Assembly (NCBI GenBank): GCA_947305345.1 | Contig: CAMZDH010000005.1 | Span: 1-12,735, forward strand | Direction of reading: 5' to 3' | DNA: 12,735 nucleotides | From: an uncultured Lachnospiraceae bacterium | GTDB taxonomy: Bacteria > Bacillota > Clostridia > Lachnospirales > Lachnospiraceae | Part shown: positions 6,759 to 12,735 of the stretch, in pieces | Layout: every line of letters starts with the position of its first letter | Position numbering within the stretch: the stretch's first letter is position 1 | The notes under the pieces: generated by a model | What the model was told of the DNA's origin: nothing | Databases searched by the model: none | The model's input: only the letters and a program-made list of their open reading frames with translations | Made by a program: the position numbers and the translations under genes

Positions 6759-7697
6759 ATGGGATTTATCGAGGAAAAGGAAGCATATTATCAGAGAAAC
6801 ATCCAGCCGCTGACGCTGCCGGACGATTTCGAAGCCTTCTGGCGTTCGTCCGTGGAACGGCTTCGCGCGGTGCCGCTGACCGTCAGCCGGGAACGCCTCA
6901 AAACGCCTTACGATAAGACTTTCTTCACGGATCTCGTCACCTTTTCAACACATGACAAGACGGTCGGGACCGCTTACTTTTCCTGGCCGGTCCACGCGGA
7001 CGGTCCGGTGCCTGCCGTCGTTCATTACCACGGCGGGAGCGGGACGAAGGACATCTTTCCGGACATCGTTTCGACCGGCGTCGCCTGCTTCTCCGCGGAG
7101 GCCCGCGGCCAGGGCGGCCTGACCCTCGACCGCGCGGACTACGACGAGACGAGCTTCAACGGTCTTGCCTATACGAAGAACATTTTCAACCGTGATACTT
7201 TCTATCAGATGAACCTTTGCCTCGACGCGATCCGTGCCGTGGATGTCGTTTCGACGTTCCCGGAGATCGATCCGAAGCGCATCGTCACTTACGGAGGGAG
7301 CCAGGGCGGCACGCTTTCGGTCGTCGCGGCCGCGCTCAGCGGCAAGGTCTGCAAGGCGTTTTCGCTTGAACCGAGCTGGTGCTCTGCCCCGTTCCGCTTG
7401 GCGCGCGGGAGCGGCGTGTTCAAACAGTATCAGTCGTTTCTCAAATCTTATCCCGAATACACGGATCAGGTCCTCGACGTGCTCCGCTACTTTGACCTCA
7501 CGAACATGGCAACGATCCTTCACGTACCGACCTGGTTCGCGCTCAGCACCGCGGATGAGCTCTGCCCGCCGGAGACCGTCTATTCCTGCTACCACTACGC
7601 GGCCTGCGAAAAACATTTGATGATCCTACCGTTCGCGCCGCACGGCATGCACCGGCTGTTCAAGGAGTTTTCGCGGGAAGAATTCGCGAATCTCTGA
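6759..7697 (+). CDS. Acetyl xylan esterase / cephalosporin-C deacetylase family esterase (CE7-type)
   Basis: Predicted alpha/beta-hydrolase of 312 residues that removes acetyl groups from small acetylated sugars or xylo-oligosaccharides; members typically also accept cephalosporin C. The nucleophile Ser181 lies in YGGSQGG, Asp266 in STADELCPP and His295 in FAPHGMH. The Ser position and the Asp-His spacing of 29 match the well-known B. subtilis deacetylase (181/269/298, from memory). The oxyanion region YHGGSGTKDIFP is near residue 91. There is no signal peptide, so it is cytoplasmic. The ATG at 6759 is set by AAAGGAGG 5 bases upstream; the frame continues upstream to 6552 but across the promoter and without homology. 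The MFS gene starts 66 bases downstream, suggesting deacetylation of an imported substrate. Natural substrate unknown. Confidence 0.9.
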   Translation: MGFIEEKEAYYQRNIQPLTLPDDFEAFWRSSVERLRAVPLTVSRERLKTPYDKTFFTDLVTFSTHDKTVGTAYFSWPVHADGPVPAVVHYHGGSGTKDIFPDIVSTGVACFSAEARGQGGLTLDRADYDETSFNGLAYTKNIFNRDTFYQMNLCLDAIRAVDVVSTFPEIDPKRIVTYGGSQGGTLSVVAAALSGKVCKAFSLEPSWCSAPFRLARGSGVFKQYQSFLKSYPEYTDQVLDVLRYFDLTNMATILHVPTWFALSTADELCPPETVYSCYHYAACEKHLMILPFAPHGMHRLFKEFSREEFANL

Positions 7698-7763
7698 CCG
7701 TAAGGCCGATATAAGCAGTCTCATCTACCGTCACGCATTAAAACCATCCATCCGGAGGACGCC

Positions 7764-9107
7764 ATGAAGAAAAAACTCTCAAAGAAATTCTGGGCGGCGC
7801 TCGTGATCTTCTCGCTCGTCGGGCAGATCGCGTGGGTCGTCGAAAACATGTATTTCAATGTCTTCATCTACAAAATGTTCAACGCGTCCGCGAACGCGAT
7901 CTCGACGATGGTGGCGGCAAGCGCCATTGCGGCGACCGTGACGACGCTCCTCATCGGCGCGCTGTCGGACAAGGTCGGGAAGCGGAAACTTTTCATCGTC
8001 CTCGGCTACATCCTTTGGGGCGTTTCGATCCTCGCCTTCGCCTTCATCCGCGCGGACGTGATCAGCGTGATCTTCGGCCAGGCGGTCAGCGTCGCCTCCG
8101 CCGGCGTCGCGCTTGTCATCATCATGGACTGCGTGATGACTTTCTTCGGTTCGTCCGCGAACGACGCCTGCTTCAATGCGTGGCTGACCGACGCGACGGA
8201 CGAAGGGAACCGCGGCAAGGCGGAAGGCATCAATTCGATGATGCCGCTCCTTGCGGTCCTCGTCGTCTTCGGCGGTTTCTTAGGCTTTGACCTCGATCAG
8301 TCCAAAAGCTGGGTCCTGATCTTCCTCATCATCGGCGGCGTCGTGCTCCTCATCGGCGTGCTCGGCATTTTCCTGATCCAGGATACGCCGATCGAAACGA
8401 GCGGCAACCGGAACTATTTCAAAAACATCTTCTACGGCTTCCGGCCGTCCGTGATCCGCAGCAGCAAAATGCTCTATCTGTCGCTCGTCGCGTTCATCGT
8501 TTTCAACATCTCGATCCAGGTCTTCATGCCGTACCTGATCCTCTACTACACGGAAGCCCTGAAACTCGACAATTACGTGCTGATCATGGCGCCGGCGATC
8601 CTCGTCGCGGCCGTCGTAACGGCGCTGTACGGGCGTTTTTACGACAAGGCCGGCTTCCGGGTCTCGGTGCTGCCGTCGCTCGGCATGCTGATGCTCGGCT
8701 ATCTTTTGCTGATCCTCAGCAAAAACACGGTGCTCGTCTTCATCGGCTCGCTCTTCATGCTGAGCGGATACCTTTCCGGCATGGCGGTCTTCGGCGCCGT
8801 GATCCGTGACCATACGCCGAAAAACCGCGCAGGCATGTTCCAGGGGCTCCGGATCTTCTGTCAGGTCCTGGTCCCGGGCGTCATCGGGCCGTACATCGGC
8901 GCGTTTGTCCTTCGGAACGCGGAAAAAGTCGTGAACTCCGACGGCACGGAATCGTTCATCCCGAATCAAAACATTTACATTGCGGCCCTCATCGTCGCGG
9001 CCGTGCTCGTGATCCTGCTCTTCACGGTCGTTTTCCCGATCCTGAAAAAGGAGCAGGCCAAGGCCGCCGCTTCGGAGAATGCAATGCCGCCCGAAAAGGA
9101 AGCATAA
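7764..9107 (+). CDS. MFS transporter, probably for a glycoside or oligosaccharide
   Basis: Major facilitator superfamily permease of 447 residues with about twelve hydrophobic segments. The first helices are FWAALVIFSLVGQIAWVV and AISTMVAASAIAATVTTLLIG, followed by the signature loop GALSDKVGKRK near residues 71-81. The second half opens near residue 237 (LYLSLVAFIVFNISIQVF), with a YGRFYDKAGFR loop equivalent to the first-half signature. The charged cytoplasmic tail (LKKEQAKAAASEN...) is normal. GGAGG sits 7 bases before the ATG. The GH2 gene starts 3 bases after the stop, so the two are surely co-transcribed and probably translationally coupled. From context I infer uptake of the GH2 substrate. 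The exact MFS subfamily is not certain. Confidence 0.9.
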   Translation: MKKKLSKKFWAALVIFSLVGQIAWVVENMYFNVFIYKMFNASANAISTMVAASAIAATVTTLLIGALSDKVGKRKLFIVLGYILWGVSILAFAFIRADVISVIFGQAVSVASAGVALVIIMDCVMTFFGSSANDACFNAWLTDATDEGNRGKAEGINSMMPLLAVLVVFGGFLGFDLDQSKSWVLIFLIIGGVVLLIGVLGIFLIQDTPIETSGNRNYFKNIFYGFRPSVIRSSKMLYLSLVAFIVFNISIQVFMPYLILYYTEALKLDNYVLIMAPAILVAAVVTALYGRFYDKAGFRVSVLPSLGMLMLGYLLLILSKNTVLVFIGSLFMLSGYLSGMAVFGAVIRDHTPKNRAGMFQGLRIFCQVLVPGVIGPYIGAFVLRNAEKVVNSDGTESFIPNQNIYIAALIVAAVLVILLFTVVFPILKKEQAKAAASENAMPPEKEA

Positions 9108-9110
9108 GCG

Positions 9111-10826
9111 ATGAACGGCACGCTTCCTTTCAGCGTCTATCCCCGGCCGCAGCTTAAGAGGTCTTCTTATTTCTGCCTGAACGGAGCGTGGGACTTTACG
9201 GTCTTTCACGCCGAAAAACGGGGGAAATCCGCGCCGGATCCTCGGAAAGAGCATTTTACGATCACGGTCCCGTATTGCCCGGAATCGGCCCTTTCCGGCG
9301 TTCAAAGGACCTTTACGGACGACGATACCTTTTTGTATACAAAAACGTTTACTTTGCCGCCAGGATTCACGGTCCCGGGCGGCCGGATCATATTGCATTT
9401 CGGGGCGGTCGATCAAGTCGCGGAGGTGCGTCTGAACGGCGCCTTCGCCGGGCGGCACGCGGGCGGATACACGCATTTTTCCTTGGACGTCACGGAGGCG
9501 ATCCTGCCCGATGGGGAAAACCGGCTCGAACTCTCGGTCACCGACCGGCTGGACGACTGCATTTACCCTTACGGAAAGCAGAAGCACAAACGCGGCGGCA
9601 TGTGGTATACGCCGGTCACCGGCATCTGGCAGACCGTCTGGCTCGAGGCCGTGCCGGAGACCTACATTAAGCGCCTCGCGATCGAGACCGCGGGGAAGAC
9701 GGCCGTCGTGAAGATCCATGCCGTGCAGGGAAAGGATCCGCTTCCTGTGCCGGACGGCGCGTTCCTTTCTTACCGCGGGAAAACGATTCCCTTCAACGCG
9801 GAAAAGGCCGTGATTCAGGACGATTCCGCCGACTTCTGGACGCCGGAGCATCCCGTGCTCTACGACTTTACGGTCACGCTCGGGGCCGACCGGGTCGACT
9901 CCTACCTCGGCTTCCGGGACAGCGCTACCGGAACGGATCAGGGCATCCCGCGGCTCTTTTTAAACGGCGCGCCATATTATTACCACGGCGTCCTCGACCA
10001 GGGATACTATCCCGGCGGACTCTTTACGCCCGCGTCGGAAAACGCCTATGAAAACGACCTCCGGTTCTTAAAAGCCGCCGGCTTCAACATGCTCCGGAAA
10101 CACATTAAAGTCGAGCCGGACCTCTTCTATTACGCCTGCGACCGGCTCGGGATCGCGGTCTTTCAGGATATGGTGGAAAACGGCGCATACCGGTTCTTGC
10201 GGGACACGATCTTCCCGACGGTTTTCGGAAAGAAAAAGAAGGACAAAAACCTGCACAAAAACGCGGACAGCCGCGCGGCATTTCTTCAATGCATGGAAGA
10301 GACCGTCGCGCAGCTTCAAAACCACCCGTCGATCGTCTACTGGACGATCTTCAACGAGGGCTGGGGACAATTCGATAGTGAAAACGTCTATGAAGCGCTG
10401 AAGAAGCTTGACAAGACCCGCGTGATCGATACGGCGTCCGGGTGGTTTCAGGGCGGAAAAAGCGACGTGATCTCCGAGCACGTCTACTTTAAGGACGTGA
10501 AAATGCGCACCGGCAGCAGCCCGTTCGTCCTCTCGGAATACGGCGGCTACGCCTGGAAGGTCCGGGGGCACGCGTTCAACGAGGGGAGTCAATACGGCTA
10601 CCGGAGTTTTTCAGGCATCGAAGCATACGAAGCCGCAACCGTGAAGCTCTTTCAAGACGTCTCGCTTCTGATCCCGAAGGGCTTGTCCGCGGACGTCTAT
10701 ACCCAGTTAAGTGACGTCGAGGACGAGCTGAACGGCCTCCGCACTTATGACCGCTCCGTCGAAAAGATCCCGCCGGCAGTCCTAAGAGCGGCTTTTGACG
10801 CGGCAAAGATCAATCAAAACCGCTGA
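9111..10826 (+). CDS. Glycoside hydrolase family 2 enzyme (beta-galactosidase/beta-glucuronidase-like)
   Basis: Retaining beta-glycosidase of 571 residues. Domain order: N-terminal jelly-roll sugar-binding domain (YFCLNGAWDFTV near 22-33; GGMWYTPVTGIWQTVWLE near 163-180), an immunoglobulin-like domain, then the TIM barrel from about residue 285 (LFLNGAPYYYHGVLDQGYYPGG). The acid/base is Glu416 in YWTIFNEGWG and the nucleophile is Glu476 in LSEYGGY. It is shorter than LacZ (about 1000) and lacks the C-terminal domains, as in many Bacillota GH2 enzymes. No signal peptide, so it acts in the cytoplasm on imported substrate. The ATG follows the MFS stop by 3 bases; its GGAAG ribosome site lies inside the MFS end. 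The specificity (galactoside, glucuronide, arabinoside or other) cannot be read with confidence. Confidence 0.92.
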   Translation: MNGTLPFSVYPRPQLKRSSYFCLNGAWDFTVFHAEKRGKSAPDPRKEHFTITVPYCPESALSGVQRTFTDDDTFLYTKTFTLPPGFTVPGGRIILHFGAVDQVAEVRLNGAFAGRHAGGYTHFSLDVTEAILPDGENRLELSVTDRLDDCIYPYGKQKHKRGGMWYTPVTGIWQTVWLEAVPETYIKRLAIETAGKTAVVKIHAVQGKDPLPVPDGAFLSYRGKTIPFNAEKAVIQDDSADFWTPEHPVLYDFTVTLGADRVDSYLGFRDSATGTDQGIPRLFLNGAPYYYHGVLDQGYYPGGLFTPASENAYENDLRFLKAAGFNMLRKHIKVEPDLFYYACDRLGIAVFQDMVENGAYRFLRDTIFPTVFGKKKKDKNLHKNADSRAAFLQCMEETVAQLQNHPSIVYWTIFNEGWGQFDSENVYEALKKLDKTRVIDTASGWFQGGKSDVISEHVYFKDVKMRTGSSPFVLSEYGGYAWKVRGHAFNEGSQYGYRSFSGIEAYEAATVKLFQDVSLLIPKGLSADVYTQLSDVEDELNGLRTYDRSVEKIPPAVLRAAFDAAKINQNR

Positions 10827-10930
10827 AAGCGCCGACAGCAGCAGCAACAGCGGCGGGAAAAAGGCCCTGTAACGCCGAAATTGCCCCGTTTCCGCGTTTT
10901 TGCGGTTTCAGACGGGTATTTTTACGTCCA

Positions 10931-10966
10931 CACAAAAAAGCGGCCTTTTTGGCCGCTTTTTTTGTG
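10931..10966. terminator. Bidirectional hairpin terminator between GH2 and the minus-strand cluster
   Basis: AAAAAAGCGGCC and GGCCGCTTTTTTT pair across TTTTT, and the outer CAC/GTG ends extend the stem with one bulged T. A-rich and T-rich flanks on both sides make it usable in both directions, ending the GH2 transcript on plus and the surface cluster on minus. The 10827-10930 stretch before it holds only a small CCGC/GCGG hairpin (10892-10905) and a short CAG-rich tract. Confidence 0.85.
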
Positions 10967-10996
10967 TTCCCCGGGGCATACGCCTGCCGGATGGTT

Positions 10997-11470
10997 TTAA
11001 ACTTCCGGAAGTTCGATCGGATCACCGTTCCACGGGAAGGACGGGAGCGTCGGCTGTTCGCCTGACGGCCGCGTCATTTCCTCGGTCTCCGGCTCGACTT
11101 CTTCCGGCACGGTTCCGGTCTCTGTCGGCGCGGTGCTCTCTTCTGCTCCGCCTGTCATCTCATTCGGCTGTTCTTCAGAAGAAGCGCTTTCATCGGGCTT
11201 AGTCGTCTGATCCTCGGAAGAGGCGCTTTCATCGGGCTCCGACGTCTGCTCTGCCGTCGTTTCCTGAGGCTCGGTGGTTTCCATGTCGCTTCCCTCCGTT
11301 TCCGCTGGATCCGCTGTGGTCGTTTCGTTCTGATCTCCGGACGAACCCGAACGGGCAAACTTCGTGATCAGAAGGGCGCCCAGCACGACAACGAGAACAG
11401 CCGCAATGCTAATCAGCACGACTGCAAGCGTTTTTGAATGATTCTGCTTCTTTCTTCGCTTTCCCGCCAT
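10997..11470 (-). CDS. Single-pass membrane protein with acidic Ser/Thr/Glu-rich extracellular tail
   Basis: No known family recognised. The 157-residue protein has a basic N-terminus (MAGKRRKKQNHSK), one hydrophobic segment at about residues 14-36 (TLAVVLISIAAVLVVVLGALLI), then a tail of about 115 residues dominated by Glu, Thr, Ser and Pro. PDESASSE is repeated at 79-86 and 92-99 with period 13. Positive-inside charge suggests the tail lies outside the membrane, as a wall-spanning stalk or signal anchor; this is inference. It ends in GDPIELPEV with no LPxTG sorting signal. The ATG at 11470 is directly preceded by an in-frame TAA, and the ribosome site is weak. It is probably the last gene of the minus-strand cluster, separated from the 34-residue peptide gene by a hairpin, and ends before the terminator at 10931-10966. 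Confidence 0.72.
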   Translation of the reverse strand: MAGKRRKKQNHSKTLAVVLISIAAVLVVVLGALLITKFARSGSSGDQNETTTADPAETEGSDMETTEPQETTAEQTSEPDESASSEDQTTKPDESASSEEQPNEMTGGAEESTAPTETGTVPEEVEPETEEMTRPSGEQPTLPSFPWNGDPIELPEV

Positions 11471-11494
11471 TTAGATACCGTCTTACACGACAAA

Positions 11495-11524
11495 GATCAG
11501 GGACAGCCTAAACTGCCCCTGATC
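11495..11524 (-). terminator. 12-bp hairpin between the peptide gene and the membrane-protein gene
   Basis: On the minus strand GATCAGGGGCAG and CTGTCCCTGATC form a 12-bp stem (one G-U pair in RNA) around TTTAGG, then TTTGTCGTG. The T-run is short, so it may be a leaky terminator or a stability hairpin that lowers expression of the membrane-protein gene relative to the peptide gene. Confidence 0.5.
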
Positions 11525-11541
11525 CAAGTGGACTCATGATG

Positions 11542-11646
11542 TCAGCCGCCGACCTCGGCTCCTTCGACAGGACCGCCGGACGTTGTGATGATATCATCAC
11601 AAACGGTTACCAGAATCTCGAGTTCGGGTGTTTCATAAACTTTCAT
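11542..11646 (-). CDS. 34-residue peptide, uncharacterised (MKVYETPELEIL... DDIITTSGG type)
   Basis: Small gene of 35 codons. The protein begins MKVYETPELEILVTVCDD, continues IITTSGG and ends in a Gly/Glu-rich tail EGAEVGG. Evidence that it is real: a very strong GGGAGGAG ribosome site on the minus strand at 11658-11651, 4-5 bases before the ATG; position between two same-strand genes, 34 bases after the stop of the surface protein; and a conserved-looking layout. From memory, short peptides of the form MKxYExPxxExxx...DVITTSG are common and unannotated in gut Clostridia, but I cannot check this here. No signal peptide or membrane helix; one Cys (residue 16). It could be a regulatory or precursor peptide, or an accessory of the surface protein. 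Function unknown. Confidence 0.6.
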   Translation of the reverse strand: MKVYETPELEILVTVCDDIITTSGGPVEGAEVGG

Positions 11647-11680
11647 TTCTGCTCCTCCCATCTTCTACTTGGGATCATTC

Positions 11681-12735
11681 TCAATGAGAATCCACGAAGG
11701 CTTTATAAGCACTCGCTGCCTGATAATACCGATACAGCGCAGCCACCGCGTTCCTAACGTTCTCGTTCGAGCTACCAATCTGTGCTTTAATATAATACCT
11801 CGCAGACAGCTGGATTGTCAACTCCCCATTTACAACAACTGTAAATTCCTGTCCAAGATTGTATGCATAGATGTCGCCGATCGTGATCTTGTAGCGTCCG
11901 CTGGATGTCACGTATTCCACGTGTTCCGCATCGAGTGCATAACCGTTGACCGTGACACTGTTGACTGCATAGCCGTCTACACCTTTGATGTAGATATAGA
12001 CCGAGGTCTTCGTGTCGAAGTTCATCGAGAACGTGACCCGCTCAACGTTCGCCGGCTTCTCGGCCTCATACACAGCGTCGGAAACCGCTTCCGCGATTGC
12101 CGCAATGTCGAGGTCCTCGGAGATGCCTCTCTGCGTAGCAACGTGGTCGATGCCAAGCGTCCAGCTGCGGAGCTCATCGAGGTACGGCTGCATGTAGTGG
12201 CCGTAGTCGAGGATCGCGTTGACGAGCGCGAGTTCTTCAGGCTGGAACAGCGCCGCATTCTCATTGACCTTGTTGACGTAGGCTTCAAGACTGAACGTCT
12301 TTGTCGTCGTGAAGGCACCGCTGTGGAAGACTGCAGTGACCTCGTCGGACATTTCGATTACGCTCATCGGGATCGTGAAGCCGTAATACGTGCCTGCCGC
12401 GTTCATATGCGTCGCGTCAAAGTCGTCTCTCGTCGTTACGCCGTTCAGTGTGAACTCAACGTAGCTGCCTTTACGGAACGCTTCCGGAATGCTCATATAG
12501 AAGTTCAATGCGATCTCGCCGGTCAGCGTGACCGAATTCGTCGTGAACTCCGGAAGGATCATGGTTTCCGTGTAGGTCGCCGTGTAGGTCGCATCACCGG
12601 TCACCGCCGCGATTGCCGGATCCCAACCGTCGAAGGTGTAACCGCAGGTTGCTTCTGCTTCCCTCGCCGGCGTTTCGCCGCTGTAGACAGGCGTTTCGCC
12701 CTTCGCCATTCTGCCGCTCTGCAGCTCTGTGTTGT
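11681..12735 (-). CDS. Large surface/secreted repeat protein, C-terminal part only
   Basis: The frame is open to the window edge; the Met at 12709 is internal because NTELQSGR precedes it in frame. About 351 codons are visible. The edge-proximal part (KGETPVYSGETP, then YTFDGWDPAIAAVTGDATYTATYTE) looks like the end of an InlB-type/Listeria-Bacteroides B-repeat, common in clostridial surface proteins. After it comes a domain of roughly 290 residues opening ITLTGEIALNFYMSIPEAF-like (here VTLTGEIALNFYMSIP), with a beta-rich first half, a middle helix region (ALVNAILDYGHYMQPYLDEL) and a C-terminal helical end (RNAVAALYRYYQAASAYKAFVDSH). There is no LPxTG signal, membrane helix or dockerin at the C-terminus, so anchoring must lie elsewhere or the protein is released. 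The signal peptide would be outside the window. It is the first visible gene of a cluster with the 34-residue peptide and the membrane protein. Ligand unknown. Confidence 0.75.
   Translation of the reverse strand, partial: NTELQSGRMAKGETPVYSGETPAREAEATCGYTFDGWDPAIAAVTGDATYTATYTETMILPEFTTNSVTLTGEIALNFYMSIPEAFRKGSYVEFTLNGVTTRDDFDATHMNAAGTYYGFTIPMSVIEMSDEVTAVFHSGAFTTTKTFSLEAYVNKVNENAALFQPEELALVNAILDYGHYMQPYLDELRSWTLGIDHVATQRGISEDLDIAAIAEAVSDAVYEAEKPANVERVTFSMNFDTKTSVYIYIKGVDGYAVNSVTVNGYALDAEHVEYVTSSGRYKITIGDIYAYNLGQEFTVVVNGELTIQLSARYYIKAQIGSSNENVRNAVAALYRYYQAASAYKAFVDSH

Noticed and set aside
6581..6760. NagA start at 6760
   Set aside because: The extra residues do not match the family and lie over promoter DNA; MILKNGSVLIG at 6580 is the usual NagA opening with a ribosome site.
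8280..9851. Long 523-codon minus-strand open frame opposite the MFS and GH2 genes
   Set aside because: The translation is Arg/Asp/Glu/His-rich and featureless, as expected from the complement of GC-rich membrane-protein codons; both plus-strand genes are secure.
10892..10905. Second terminator after the GH2 gene
   Set aside because: The stem is only 4 bp with an imperfect extension; the strong hairpin at 10931-10966 explains termination better.

Overview
The window looks like chromosome of a moderately GC-rich Bacillota (Firmicutes), most likely a gut-type Clostridia relative. This rests on strong AGGAGG-type ribosome binding sites, sigma-A-type promoters (some with an extended -10), a proC-proB-proA cluster, a PepF peptidase, a Firmicutes-style sugar locus and a surface protein with a Listeria/Clostridia-type repeat. 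Genus cannot be fixed from sequence alone. Most coding DNA is plainly GC-rich; the stretch around 5880-6160 is conspicuously AT-rich and stands out.

Layout. 1-1709 (+): oligoendopeptidase F, missing its N-terminus at the window edge. 1733-2614 (-): EamA/DMT-type ten-helix exporter, convergent with pepF. 2720-5792 (+): complete proline biosynthesis operon (proC, proB, proA) with its own promoter, good ribosome sites and a 9-bp terminator hairpin. ProB is the short form without a PUA domain. 5710-6200: a scar region with no credible intact gene. It holds the pro terminator, a 12-bp tandem duplication and an unusual array of ten TTAGCG/CGCTAA half-sites arranged as five ~38-bp inverted units at near 52-bp spacing. 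6005-6580 (-): the first third of nagA (GlcNAc-6-P deacetylase), which loses its family homology exactly where this array begins. 6628-6724: divergent promoters for nagA and the next operon. 6759-10826 (+): carbohydrate operon of an AXE1/cephalosporin-C-deacetylase-type esterase, an MFS transporter and a family 2 glycoside hydrolase, closed by a hairpin that can act in both directions (10931-10966). 10997-12735 (-): cell-surface cluster made of the C-terminal part of a large secreted repeat protein, a 34-residue peptide gene with an excellent ribosome site, and a single-pass membrane protein with an acidic Ser/Thr/Glu tail.

How the genes work together. ProB, ProA and ProC convert glutamate to proline. 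The MFS protein probably imports a small glycoside or oligosaccharide; the leaderless esterase and GH2 enzyme then deacetylate and hydrolyse it in the cytoplasm. The nagA fragment cannot make an active deacetylase. The three minus-strand genes at the right end read as one unit devoted to the cell envelope, and the small peptide has no function I can assign.

Most interesting items: (1) the regularly spaced inverted-motif array at 5900-6164 abutting the broken nagA, with imperfect terminal-repeat-like sequences on both sides; (2) the 34-residue peptide gene at 11542-11646 and its surface-protein neighbours.
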